NCBI RefSeq assembly: GCF_946479415.1
Contig: NZ_CAMLFY010000010.1
Location: 10,786 to 74,785, forward strand
DNA: 64,000 nt
Direction of reading: 5' to 3'
Origin: an uncultured Shinella sp.
GTDB taxonomy: Bacteria > Pseudomonadota > Alphaproteobacteria > Rhizobiales > Rhizobiaceae
The stretch's first letter is position 1; each line of letters opens with the position of its first letter. A program made the position numbers and the translations under genes. The notes under the pieces were generated by a model. That model had not been told where the DNA came from, made no database searches, and was given only the letters and a program-made list of their open reading frames with translations. Below are positions 41,401 to 49,573 of the stretch, piece by piece.

Positions 41401-44400
41401 GGAGTAGGCCGTGCCGATGGTGCCGGCCGTCAGTGTCGTGCCGGATACGGGCGACAGAACCATTGCCGGTGCGCCCACCGAAATCGTGTAGCTCGCCGAG
41501 GCCGAGCCGCTGGTTGCCGCCGTCGCCGTCACGGTGAAGGTTGCCGTTCCGAAGGCGGCACTGGTCGGCGTGCCGGTGATGGCGCCCGTTGCCGTATTGA
41601 GGCTCAGTCCCGCCGGAAGCGCACCACTCGTTACGGCAAAGCTGATCGTCCCGACGCCGCCAGCTGCAGAGATCGAGGCGTTCGAATAGACGACGCCCAC
41701 GGTGCCGGCCGTCAAGGCCGTTCCCGTGACAGGGAACAGCACGACGGAGGTTCCACCGACGGTGATCGAATAGCTCGCGGAAGCCGCGCCGCTGGTTGCA
41801 GCCGTCGCAGTCACGGTGAAGGTCGATGTGCCCAGCGCGCCGGCCGTCGGCGTGCCCGTTATTGCACCGCTCGAAGCATTGAGATTGAGCCCCGATGGAA
41901 GCGCACCGCCTGTCACGGCAAAGCTGATCGCGCCGACGCCGCCACCTGCCGAGATCGAGGTGTTCGAATAGGCCACGCCCACCGTTCCACCCGTCAAGGC
42001 CGTTCCCGTGACGGGTGAGAGCACGACGGAGGTGCCGCCGACGGTGATCGAATAGGCCGCGGATGCCGAGCCGGATGTCGCCGCCGTCGCCGTTATCGTG
42101 AAGCTTGCCGTGCCGAAAGCGGCGACGGCCGGCGTGCCGGTAATCGCGCCGGTCGCCGTGTCGAGGCTGAGCCCTGTTGGAAGGGTGCCGGCGGTCAGCG
42201 CGTAGCTGAACGTTCCAACCCCACCACTGGCGGAGATCGACGTGTCCGAATAGGCGACGCCGACGGTGCCGGCGGAAAGTGCGCTACCCGTTACCGGCGT
42301 CATCACCACCGGCGGGGCCGCCACTGCTATGGAATAGCTTGCCGATATGGAACCCGCTGTTGCAGCCGTGGCCGTTACGGTAAAGTTTGCCGTGCCCAAT
42401 CCGGCTGTCGTCGGCGTCCCTGTGATCGCGCCGGTAGAGGTATCGAGTGAGAGCCCAGCCGGCAGTGCGCCACTTGTCACGGCATAGCTGATCGCGCCGA
42501 CGCCACCACTGGCTGAAATCGACGTGTCCGAATAGGAAACTCCGACCGTGCCGGCCGAAAGCGTCGCGCCGGTCGCCGGCGTCAGCACCACGGGCGGCGC
42601 TGCAATCGTGATCGTATAAGAGGCTTGCTCGAAGTTTCCGAAAACCAGCGACTCTATGTCTACGACGATTGTCGTCGTGCCGAGTGCGCTCGCCGTTGGT
42701 GTTCCGGTGATTGCACCCGTCGTGGCGTCCATTGCCAAACCGTCAGGAAGCCCGCTTCCGTAGTATTTGACCGCACCGATAGGAGCACTCGCCGAGACCG
42801 ATGTGTCCGAATAGGCGGATCCGACCAGGCCGCTCGTCAAGGCGGTTCCGGTCGCTGGCGCCAGGTTCAGCGGCGGCCCCACGATCGTGATCGAATACGT
42901 GTTTACAGCCGAGCCGCTTGTCGCGGCCGTTGCCGTGATGCCGACGTTGAACGTGCCCATGGCCGTGGCGGCGCCGCTGATTTCGCCGGTCGCTGTGTTG
43001 AGCGTGAGGCCCGGCGGCAGCGCGCCGGCGGTCACCGCAAATGTAATGGTTCCCACGCCGCCTGTCGCGGAGATGGTCGTCGAGTAGGCAAGCCCCCCAG
43101 TGCCTCCTGTGATCGCGCCGCTTGCGGGCGACATGACCACGGGCGGTGCGGTGATCGTGATCGAATAGGCGGCCGTCGTCGATCCGCTGGTCGCTGCTGC
43201 CGCCGACACCGTGAAATTCGACGTGCCGAACGCAGCCGCTGTCGGTGTGCCCGTGATCGCGCCCGTCGAGGAGTTGAGGGAGAGTCCGGCGGGCAGCGCG
43301 CCGCTCGCGACTGCGTAGGTGAGCGCCCCTACGCCGCCGGTTGCGGAGATCGAGGTGTCGGAATAGCTCGTTCCCACCACGCCGGCGGTGAGGGCCGCAC
43401 CGGTCGTGGGCGTGAGCACCACGGGCGGCGCCGTGACCGCGATCGAATAGCTGGCGGCAGCTGATCCCGTCGTCGATGCCGTCGCCGTCACCGTGAAGTT
43501 TGCCGTTCCGAGCGCCCCGGCTGTCGGCGTGCCGGTTATCGCGCCGCTCGACGTGTTGAGGCTGAGGCCGGCCGGCAACGAGCCGGAGGTCACGGCGTAG
43601 GTGATCGTGCCGACACCGCCCGTCGCCGAGATCGACGTGTCGGAATAGCTCGTTCCCACCACGCCTGCGGTGAGGGCCGTACCGGTCGTGGGTGTCAGCA
43701 CCACGGGCGGTGCCGTGACCGTGATCGAGTAATTCGCGCTGGCCGAGCCGGTTGTTGCAGCCGTCGCCGTCACCGTGAAGTTCGCCGTTCCAAGCGCCCC
43801 GGTCGTCGGCGTGCCCGTGATCGCGCCACTCGATGTGTTAAGGCTGAGGCCCGCCGGTAACGAGCCGGAGGTGACGGCATAGGTGATCGTGCCGACACCG
43901 CCCGTCGCCGAAATGGAACTGTTGGAATAGGACGAGCCAACCACGCCTGCGGTAAGCGCGGTACCGGTCGCGGGCGTCAGCACGACGGGCGGGGCCGTCA
44001 CCGTGATCGAGTAATTCGCGCTCACCGAGCCGCTGGTCGCGGCGGTCGCGGTCACCGTGAAATTCGCCGTTCCGATCGCGCCCGCCGTGGGCGTGCCGGT
44101 TATCGCGCCGGTCGATGTGTTGATGCTGAGCCCGGCCGGCAATGCGCCAGCCGTCACGGCATAGGTGATCGTGCCGGAACCTCCCGTCGCCGAAATCGAG
44201 GTGTTGGAATAGGATGTGCTCACCGTGCCGGCGGAAAGCGCGGTCCCGCTTGCCGGTGTCAGTGAAACCGGGGGAAAGGCGTTGATGGTGACGGTCACGC
44301 TCTGCGCGATGAAGTGCACGCCGCCGGTCGAGATGGTGGTGCTGTCCTGAACCTTCAGAATGAAGGTCGAACTGCCGACTACCGTCGGCGTGCCGGACAG

Positions 44401-45204
44401 GAGGCCGGTGCTCGAGAGGCTCAATCCCGCCGGCAGGCTGCCGCTGTCACGGGTGTAGGTGTAGCCCGCGGTGCCGCCGCTCGCGGAAAACTGCACACTA
44501 TAGGCCGTGCCGATGCCGCCATCCGGCGGGCTGTCCGGCGTCACGTCAATAACGGGCGCGGCGATGACGACGCTGTAGGCTTTGTCGAGCGTATTGGCCG
44601 TCGGTGTCGTGGAATCCGTCACGCGGACGCTAAAGTTGTAGGGGCCTGAGCCTGTCGGCGTGCCGGAGATGACGCCGGAGGAGGAGAGGGTGAGGCCGGG
44701 CGGCAGGTTGCTGCCTGACACGAGCGCGTAGGTATAGGGGCCGGTTCCGCCGCTCGTGCTGATTGCCTGATTGTAGGAGGTGCCGATGGCAGGCGTGGCA
44801 ACGGTCGATGGCGTGACCGTCAGCGGGGAAGTCGATGCGTTGACCGTGATGTTGAACGTAATCGGTGCTGCAACATCATCCTTGACGATGAATGTGTCTG
44901 ATGTCGCTCCGTCGCCGTTGTTCGTGTAGATCAGCGCGTAGGTGTTCGAGGGTATTCCGAAGGTTAGGCTGCCATGGGATGGCGAGACGTTGGCTGGTCC
45001 GATGAAGCCGAAATCGGCGCAGGTAAAGGTTGCGGTGCCGCCGGAGGTTATGGTCGCCGTCTGTGGAGAGGTGCATGCGGCGTGTGCCGCTGTTGCGGGC
45101 CAAAGGACGATCAATGAGATCAGGGTCAGGAATGCCAGGAAAAATGCCGGCCCGTCGCGATGCCGGCGCGAAATGCCTGACTTATTAAGCCATTTCTTAT
45201 GCAT
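38476..45204 (-). CDS. Giant autotransporter with 18 putative-Ig repeats
   Basis: This 2242-residue surface protein has four parts. Residues 1-42 form an extended signal peptide ending PATAAHA. Residues 43-126 are a unique domain with two cysteines. Residues 127-1809 hold 18 tandem repeats of about 93 residues of the putative Ig (He_PIG) type, each with SDTSISATGGVG, a LPAGLSLN turn and GAITGTPT. After a unique linker the C-terminal about 245 residues form an autotransporter beta-barrel (from NIWIDGAFLAHNRDG) ending in the outer-membrane phenylalanine, KQF. Repeats 3-6 are the most alike; the first two and last one are divergent. The stalk would be displayed on the cell surface as an adhesin or spacer. 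Start ATG 45204 is preceded by AGGGGCGGG. It diverges from three tail-collar genes. Confidence 0.88.
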   Translation of the reverse strand: MHKKWLNKSGISRRHRDGPAFFLAFLTLISLIVLWPATAAHAACTSPQTATITSGGTATFTCADFGFIGPANVSPSHGSLTFGIPSNTYALIYTNNGDGATSDTFIVKDDVAAPITFNITVNASTSPLTVTPSTVATPAIGTSYNQAISTSGGTGPYTYALVSGSNLPPGLTLSSSGVISGTPTGSGPYNFSVRVTDSTTPTANTLDKAYSVVIAAPVIDVTPDSPPDGGIGTAYSVQFSASGGTAGYTYTRDSGSLPAGLSLSSTGLLSGTPTVVGSSTFILKVQDSTTISTGGVHFIAQSVTVTINAFPPVSLTPASGTALSAGTVSTSYSNTSISATGGSGTITYAVTAGALPAGLSINTSTGAITGTPTAGAIGTANFTVTATAATSGSVSANYSITVTAPPVVLTPATGTALTAGVVGSSYSNSSISATGGVGTITYAVTSGSLPAGLSLNTSSGAITGTPTTGALGTANFTVTATAATTGSASANYSITVTAPPVVLTPTTGTALTAGVVGTSYSDTSISATGGVGTITYAVTSGSLPAGLSLNTSSGAITGTPTAGALGTANFTVTATASTTGSAAASYSIAVTAPPVVLTPTTGAALTAGVVGTSYSDTSISATGGVGALTYAVASGALPAGLSLNSSTGAITGTPTAAAFGTSNFTVSAAAATSGSTTAAYSITITAPPVVMSPASGAITGGTGGLAYSTTISATGGVGTITFAVTAGALPPGLTLNTATGEISGAATAMGTFNVGITATAATSGSAVNTYSITIVGPPLNLAPATGTALTSGLVGSAYSDTSVSASAPIGAVKYYGSGLPDGLAMDATTGAITGTPTASALGTTTIVVDIESLVFGNFEQASYTITIAAPPVVLTPATGATLSAGTVGVSYSDTSISASGGVGAISYAVTSGALPAGLSLDTSTGAITGTPTTAGLGTANFTVTATAATAGSISASYSIAVAAPPVVMTPVTGSALSAGTVGVAYSDTSISASGGVGTFSYALTAGTLPTGLSLDTATGAITGTPAVAAFGTASFTITATAATSGSASAAYSITVGGTSVVLSPVTGTALTGGTVGVAYSNTSISAGGGVGAISFAVTGGALPSGLNLNASSGAITGTPTAGALGTSTFTVTATAATSGAASASYSITVGGTSVVLFPVTGTALTAGTVGVVYSNASISAAGGVGTISFAVTSGALPAGLSLNTATGAITGTPTSAAFGTATFTVTATAATSGSASASYTISVGAPAMVLSPVSGTTLTAGTIGTAYSDTSISASGGVGTISYAVTAGALPAGLSLGASTGAISGTPTNAAFGLATFTVTATAATSGTASAIYKISIGTTAVVLTPASGSALTAGTVGVTYSDTSISATGGTGAISYAVTGGSLPAGLTLNASTGAISGTPTAAALGTAVFTIKATAATAGSATARYKITVCGPAVVLTPVTGSVLNEGMVSAAYSDTSISASGGVGKISYAVTSGALPAGLKINAGTGAITGKPTAAALGTTRFTVKATAATSGSASAVYAIVVKGPAVVLTPATGSTLTAGVVGTSYFDTAISAQGGVGKITYAVTTGALPAGLKLNATTGAISGTPTAGAFGTTTFTITATAATSGSASARYTIAVTAPAVVLTPATGTALKSGTAGTSYSNTSISASGGVGAIGYAVTRGALPAGLSLDASTAAITGTPTASGDFTVTVTATDTVGTTATATYSLKIKPPKVTFTFTPAGGALDEAMAGESYSQSITAKGGSGALVYSISSGKLPKGVVLNVSTGELTGPLATDASAGNYTLAIQVRDGNGATGKANYTLRVKRRTTTVINIVVEVPAGGTPANVYLNRGATGGPFTAAELAFVTPANAGTATIIRGDVASAAAAEAPVGWYLKYTPDPAYSGEVQVGYRLISALGTSNTGVVTYRLAHDPAKVADDIDALVRDFVQTRQDLISSTIKVPGLLERRQMEEATDPVTARMTPSEDGMTGSLSTSLRQMEAARDHADGVSAAASSPFNIWIDGAFLAHNRDGNDGRWGSFAMISLGADYLLTDKALVGLSFHYDRMTDPTDEDAELTGNGWLVGPYASFEIARNIYWNASLRYGGSSNDIDTAFWDGSFDTTRWMADTSLEGQWNLDEATTITPKLRIVYFSESVDDYAVKNDAGDTVAIDGFDQEQFRVSLGAEIARSFTLESGTQVTPKLGVTGGYSGLDGSGAFGSLTAGVALQTANMWMLDLSLLLNIAESGETSAGGRIKAAKQF
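39778..44826 (-). repeat. 18 tandem repeats of about 280 bp inside the autotransporter gene
   Basis: The region encodes 18 in-frame copies of a 90-95-residue Ig-like unit. Neighbouring units in the 43-44.2 kb part remain highly similar at DNA level, while the outer ones have drifted. The repetitive GC-rich sequence also produces a long meaningless open frame on the opposite strand. Copy number could vary between strains by recombination, and assembly errors are possible here. Confidence 0.85.
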
Positions 45205-45445
45205 TGTCCCGCCCCTGTACGCGCGCAATGCCGCGAGGAGGGTCATCCATTATCGCGGTCAGTCCGTTCAGCGCTTTAACCAATGACTTGCACGAAGCGT
45301 CGGAAAATACAACTCTGAATCGCAGATAGCGATAAATGACCTTCAAAAAAGATTATCAAGGCACTCTTCCCAAGGTGCGCGTTATGGGCGAGAGTGTTTG
45401 CGAGAATCTATTCAAAGTCGCTAAATTGTTGGGTGGGGGCAACAC

Positions 45446-45976
45446 ATGACCGATGTGTATCTCGGGCAGATCATGATGAGTGGGTTCGCATTTGCGCCGC
45501 GTTATTTCGCGCTCTGCAACGGCCAACTCTTGTCGATCAGTCAGAATCAAGCCTTGTTCTCGTTGCTGGGAACATATTACGGCGGGAACGGCACCACCAA
45601 TTTTGCGCTGCCTAACCTGCAGGGCCGCGTACCGGTCTCTGCGGGTTCGTCTGTCGATCCTTCCTGGCAACCCCCGCCTTATGCGATCGGGGAGACCGGC
45701 GGCGTCGAAACCGTGACGCTGAACACGCAGCAGATGCCCAATCACATTCACCAGGGCAACGGCACCACCGCCGACGGCGCGATACGCAATCCGACGGGCA
45801 CGCTTTTTGCGAAGAACTCCGTTCCCATCTATGCGCAGGCGACGGGAGCTCAGGTGCCCCTGTCGTCACAGACCGTCGCGTCGGCGGGTGGCGGACAGGC
45901 GCATTCCAACATGCAGCCTTACAGCGTCATCAATTTCTGCATCGCGCTTTCGGGCGTTTACCCGTCCCGCAACTAA
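45446..45976 (+). CDS. Phage tail-collar domain protein 1
   Basis: This 176-residue protein has the tail-collar N-terminus VYLGQIMMSGFAFAPRYFAL with CNGQLLSISQNQALFSLLG, then TYYGGNGTTNFALPNLQGRV, and a C-terminal QPYSVINFCIALSGVYPS. These segments define the small stand-alone tail-collar proteins related to the microcystin-related protein MdpB and to phage short tail fibres. It is the first of three tandem paralogues, starting after a G-rich ribosome site and divergent from the giant autotransporter. No signal peptide is seen, so how it would reach the surface is unknown. No other phage structural gene is nearby. Confidence 0.85.
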   Translation: MTDVYLGQIMMSGFAFAPRYFALCNGQLLSISQNQALFSLLGTYYGGNGTTNFALPNLQGRVPVSAGSSVDPSWQPPPYAIGETGGVETVTLNTQQMPNHIHQGNGTTADGAIRNPTGTLFAKNSVPIYAQATGAQVPLSSQTVASAGGGQAHSNMQPYSVINFCIALSGVYPSRN

Positions 45977-45997
45977 CACCATCGCCGGAGGTCAAAG

Positions 45998-46528
45998 ATG
46001 AGCACTCCCTATCTCGGGGAAATACGCATGTTCGGTTTTCCCCGCGTGCCGACCGGCTGGCAAGCATGTGATGGTTCGCTGCTGGCTATATCGCAATATG
46101 ACGCGCTGTATAGTCTGCTCGGCACCACCTATGGCGGTGACGGACAATCCACATTCGGCGTACCCGATCTCCGCGGACGCGTTCCCATGCATTGGGGGAG
46201 CGGGCAAGGTCTGTCGTCTCATGTCGCCGGTGAACTTGCGGGCACCGAGGCCGTGACGCTGATCACCAATCAGATGCCGCAGCATACGCACACCTTCTTC
46301 GCGACCACGGCGGCGGCAGATTCGGCGACGGTCGGAACGACGACGGAGCTTGGAGCGCTCGGCAGCGATACACTGTATGCCACCGATGTCACGGGCCTGA
46401 CGCCTTTCAGCATGTCGGGGGCCTCGACGAAGGCCGCCGGCAATACGCAACCCCACGACAACCTGATGCCGACACTCACGGTGCAATTCTGCATTGCGCT
46501 TTTCGGCGTCTATCCGTCGCAAGGCTGA
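45998..46528 (+). CDS. Phage tail-collar domain protein 2
   Basis: This 176-residue paralogue of its neighbours starts after a GGAGGT site 21 nt beyond the first gene. It has YLGEIRMFGFPRVPTGWQAC, LLAISQYDALYSLLGTTYGG and DLRGRVPMHWGSGQG, and ends TVQFCIALFGVYPSQG. The middle (about 95-150) differs most from the other two copies, as expected if this part forms the exposed, ligand-binding tip. It is otherwise the same architecture as the other two, implying a heterotrimer or three interchangeable fibres. Confidence 0.85.
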   Translation: MSTPYLGEIRMFGFPRVPTGWQACDGSLLAISQYDALYSLLGTTYGGDGQSTFGVPDLRGRVPMHWGSGQGLSSHVAGELAGTEAVTLITNQMPQHTHTFFATTAAADSATVGTTTELGALGSDTLYATDVTGLTPFSMSGASTKAAGNTQPHDNLMPTLTVQFCIALFGVYPSQG

Positions 46529-46559
46529 TGCGAACTCATTTCACGATAAGGGGATAAAA

Positions 46560-47093
46560 ATGACAGAGCCTTTCATTGGGGAAATCCAGCTGTTCGGCTT
46601 CAACTTCGCACCCCGTGGCTGGGCGTTCTGCAATGGCGCAACGCTTGCGATCCAGCAAAACACGGCATTGTTTTCGCTGCTTGGTGTAACCTACGGCGGC
46701 AACGGTATGTCGACGTTCCAGCTGCCGAACTTCATGGGGCGGACCGCAAACAATCAGGGCACGGGACCCGGCCTGAGCCAGCGATTGGCCGGCGAAGTCT
46801 TCGGGGAAAACAGTCTCACGCTGAGTTTGCTGGAAATGCCGGCCCACTCCCATTCGTTCGGGATCTACAATCAGGGTGACGTCGCGAAAAAATCGGGGAC
46901 GCCGTCCGCCGGCAATTCGTTGACCGCGCCCACGCAAAGCATTCCTTTTTCCAATGCGGGTGCGCCGGATGCGCAGTTTGCTCCCAACATGATCGGCCCG
47001 GCAGGAAACGGTCAGCCGCATGAAAACCGACAACCGTATCTGGCGATAAACTACTGCATCGCCCTTGAAGGCGTTTTCCCGTCCTTCGGATGA
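46560..47093 (+). CDS. Phage tail-collar domain protein 3
   Basis: This 177-residue third copy starts at ATG 46560 after AAGGGG; an earlier in-frame start at 46494 would run into the previous gene. It contains FIGEIQLFGFNFAPRGWAFC, LAIQQNTALFSLLGVTYGGN, a GNSLT-type central segment and the C-terminal YLAINYCIALEGVFPSFG. The stop overlaps the start of the GNAT gene (ATGA), so the acetyltransferase is coupled to the fibre genes. Confidence 0.85.
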   Translation: MTEPFIGEIQLFGFNFAPRGWAFCNGATLAIQQNTALFSLLGVTYGGNGMSTFQLPNFMGRTANNQGTGPGLSQRLAGEVFGENSLTLSLLEMPAHSHSFGIYNQGDVAKKSGTPSAGNSLTAPTQSIPFSNAGAPDAQFAPNMIGPAGNGQPHENRQPYLAINYCIALEGVFPSFG

Positions 47094-47665
47094 GTCCTGT
47101 TCAAGGTTTGGCGATGTCCGATTTTCCGGTGCGGTTCCTGCCGCCCCGTATTGACGTGGCAGGTATCGCGTTGCGCCACGCCGTGCCGTCGGATGTTGCG
47201 TTCTTCCTGGAACTTTACCAGTCGTTCCGCATGGAGGAACTGGCAGCGGTGCCGTGGCCACCGGAGCAAAAAGACGTCTTTCTCCGGCAGCAGTTCAGTT
47301 TCCAGCACCGCCACTATCTCGGAAGCTTTCCCAACGCCGATTTTCTTGTCGTCGCATGCGATCGGGTGCCGATTGGGCGCCTTTATCTGGATTGTACGCC
47401 GGATCGGTGGCATGTCATCGATATCGGTTTTCTGCCGGAGCATCGCGGCCGCGGCTTGGGAACGGCTCTGCTATCCGCAATTCAGCATGAAGCGGTCGTG
47501 GCGGGCGCGGCTAGGGTCGTGTTGCATGTCGAACAGCACAACTTCCGCGCCAGGGCGCTCTATCGTCGGTTGTCCTTCCGGGAGGTTGACGACAATGGCA
47601 CCCATTTGCGGATGGAATGGCCGGGCCGCGCTGTCAAAGCCGCTGCGGAACCGCCGGCTGTTTAG
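47090..47665 (+). CDS. GNAT-family N-acetyltransferase
   Basis: This 191-residue protein has a GNAT fold with the acetyl-CoA-binding signature HRGRGLGTALLSAIQ (motif A) and HVEQHNFRARALYRRLSFRE near the end. It starts at ATG 47090 overlapping the stop of the third tail-collar gene; ATG 47114 is an alternative. The coupling suggests it modifies the tail-collar proteins or a partner, for example by acetylating an N-terminus or lysine, though no substrate can be read. Its last 4 bases overlap the convergent small gene. Confidence 0.82.
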   Translation: MSPVQGLAMSDFPVRFLPPRIDVAGIALRHAVPSDVAFFLELYQSFRMEELAAVPWPPEQKDVFLRQQFSFQHRHYLGSFPNADFLVVACDRVPIGRLYLDCTPDRWHVIDIGFLPEHRGRGLGTALLSAIQHEAVVAGAARVVLHVEQHNFRARALYRRLSFREVDDNGTHLRMEWPGRAVKAAAEPPAV

Positions 47666-47955
47666 TTGAACACCGCCTGATAGACGATGCCCTGCTTGTC
47701 GCGCGCGACCGGAACGAGGAAAATATCCAGGACGCCGAGCGAGATATTCGTCATGCGATAAATCTGCTGCGGGAGCACGACCGCCGAATTGCTTCTAAAC
47801 AGGAGGGAGAACGGCTCCCGTCTCATGCCCGGCAAAATCTGCGTTCCGCCCGGCCTCGTTTCGGCGAGGGTCAGCGGCACGGTGCTTTCGCCGAGAGAAA
47901 GATCGAATGCTTCACCGACACGTCCCGCAAAATGTTGAAGCGTCAGCAGGTCCAT
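47662..47955 (-). CDS. Small protein, DUF6916-like
   Basis: This 97-residue protein converges on the GNAT gene, sharing four bases of the stop codons (TAA within the overlapped TTTAG). It contains GEAFDLSLGESTVPLTLAET, then GMRREPFSLLFRS and a C-terminal IYRMTNISLGVLDIFLVPVA, a pattern I associate, from memory, with the DUF6916 family that is often found beside tail-collar genes. It looks like a short all-beta domain. ATG 47955 has GGGAG nine bases upstream; an ATG six bases earlier is possible. The function is unknown. Confidence 0.6.
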   Translation of the reverse strand: MDLLTLQHFAGRVGEAFDLSLGESTVPLTLAETRPGGTQILPGMRREPFSLLFRSNSAVVLPQQIYRMTNISLGVLDIFLVPVARDKQGIVYQAVFN

Positions 47956-48172
47956 GCGCATTCTCTCCCGGTCGTCTGCAATCCCAAGGATTTCTCCTAC
48001 AACAGGAACGGGACGGAAGACAGAGGGGCTATCGCAATGCGATCACCCGACACGGCGTTTTCCGTATGTTTTGCGTTCCTGCGAATCCGTCGCCGTGCCT
48101 GGATGCCGTGCGGGAGAGATCTGCCCTCGGTCGCCAGAGGGCGCCAAACCTGACTGGTATTTTCGGATAGTG

Positions 48173-49573
48173 TCAGGCGTGGATCGCACCACCTCCGATG
48201 CCCAGGGCTGCTTCCTTGACAGCTTCGCTGTGGGTCGGATGAGCATGGCAGGTATAGGCAACATCTTCCGCCGTTGCGCCGAATTCCATCGCCTGGGCGA
48301 TCTGGGCGATCATCGTTCCCGCGAGAGACGCGACGATGTGAGCCCCGAGGATCACATCGGTCTGTTCGTCGGAAATGATTTTTACGAAGCCGTCGGTCTC
48401 GCCATTCACCTTGGCGCGGCCATTTGCGGCCATCGGAAATGTCGAGACGCGGAATGGGCGTCCGGTCGCCTTTGCCGCCTCTTCTGTCAGCCCGACGCTG
48501 GCGACTTCGGGATCGGTATAGACGACCGCCGGAACGATGGCGTGATTGACGTCGCGCGGGATGCCGGCGAGGCGTTCGGCCAATGCGATGCCTTCATCTC
48601 CGGCGCGATGCGCCAGCATCGGACCATTCGTGACGTCCCCGATCGCGTAGATACCGTTTACCGCGGTTCGCGCCGCACCATCGACCGGTATGAAACCACG
48701 GTCGTCGGTGTCTATGCCGATGATATCCAAGTGGAGTTTCGATGTGTTGGGCCGACGCCCGGTCGCAATCAGAACGGTGTCCGCCATGATGGTTTCCGGA
48801 GCGCCTTCGGCTTCCACCGTGATTGCGGCGGAATCTCCAGCCCTTTCGATCGATTGGACCTGAACCGAGGTGCGGATATCGAGCCCTTGTTTTTCAACGA
48901 GTTGTCTCACCCTTACGCGGATGTCGCGGTCCATACCGGGAAGGATATCATCCAGATATTCGAGGACGATGACCTTCGATCCCAATCGGCTCCAGACCGA
49001 GCCCAGTTCCAAGCCGATGACACCACCTCCAACCACGACCATCGTCTCTGGAACGGCTTTCAGCGCGAGTGCCCCGGTCGAATCGATGATGATGCCCTCT
49101 TGATTGTTCACATCGACCGATCGAAACGGTGAGGGATCGGAACCGGTCGCGATCACAATCGACTTCGCGGTGTAGTCCCGACCTGAGATCGACACTCTGT
49201 TATGTCCCGAAAACGCCGCCCATCCCTCAATACGCACGATCTTGTGTTTTCTGAAAAGGAAATCGATGCCCTTGGTCAGGCTGTGAACCGTTGCGTCCTT
49301 GCGGGCCATCATCTTTGAAAGATCGAGCGATACGTTTTCAACCTTGATTCCATAATCCGACAACGCGCCATGGGCGGCGGTGTGAAAATGGTGCGAAGCC
49401 GTCAGAAGCGCCTTCGAGGGAATGCACCCCACATTCAGGCAGGTGCCGCCCAAGGTATCGCGCCCTTCGACGCAGGCGGTCGCGAGACCCAGCTGGGCCG
49501 CACGGATTGCACATGCATATCCACCAGGGCCACCACCGATGACGAGCACGTCAAAGTCGAATTCTTCCATCAT
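48173..49573 (-). CDS. lpdA: Dihydrolipoyl dehydrogenase (E3)
   Basis: This 466-residue flavoprotein has the FAD-binding GGGPGGYACAIRAAQLG, the redox disulfide GGTCLNVGCIPSK, the NAD-binding GGGVIGLELGSVWSRLG and the C-terminal catalytic HAHPTHSEA with His-Glu pair. It reoxidises the lipoyl groups of the E2 component. It overlaps the E2 gene by four bases (ATGA) and is the last gene of the complex operon. Confidence 0.9.
   Translation of the reverse strand: MMEEFDFDVLVIGGGPGGYACAIRAAQLGLATACVEGRDTLGGTCLNVGCIPSKALLTASHHFHTAAHGALSDYGIKVENVSLDLSKMMARKDATVHSLTKGIDFLFRKHKIVRIEGWAAFSGHNRVSISGRDYTAKSIVIATGSDPSPFRSVDVNNQEGIIIDSTGALALKAVPETMVVVGGGVIGLELGSVWSRLGSKVIVLEYLDDILPGMDRDIRVRVRQLVEKQGLDIRTSVQVQSIERAGDSAAITVEAEGAPETIMADTVLIATGRRPNTSKLHLDIIGIDTDDRGFIPVDGAARTAVNGIYAIGDVTNGPMLAHRAGDEGIALAERLAGIPRDVNHAIVPAVVYTDPEVASVGLTEEAAKATGRPFRVSTFPMAANGRAKVNGETDGFVKIISDEQTDVILGAHIVASLAGTMIAQIAQAMEFGATAEDVAYTCHAHPTHSEAVKEAALGIGGGAIHA

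Noticed and set aside
39778..44826. Tandem repeats considered as a CRISPR array
   Set aside because: The unit is about 280 bp, in frame, without short unique spacers, and encodes an Ig-like domain.
45446..47955. Tail-collar genes read as part of a prophage
   Set aside because: No capsid, portal, terminase, tail sheath, integrase or lysis gene is present and the flanks are metabolic genes; the proteins belong to the stand-alone tail-collar type.
47962..48172. Small plus-strand frame downstream of the DUF6916-like gene
   Set aside because: No ribosome-binding site, no recognisable protein, and it runs into the E3 gene antisense; the gap more likely holds only a promoter and transcript end.
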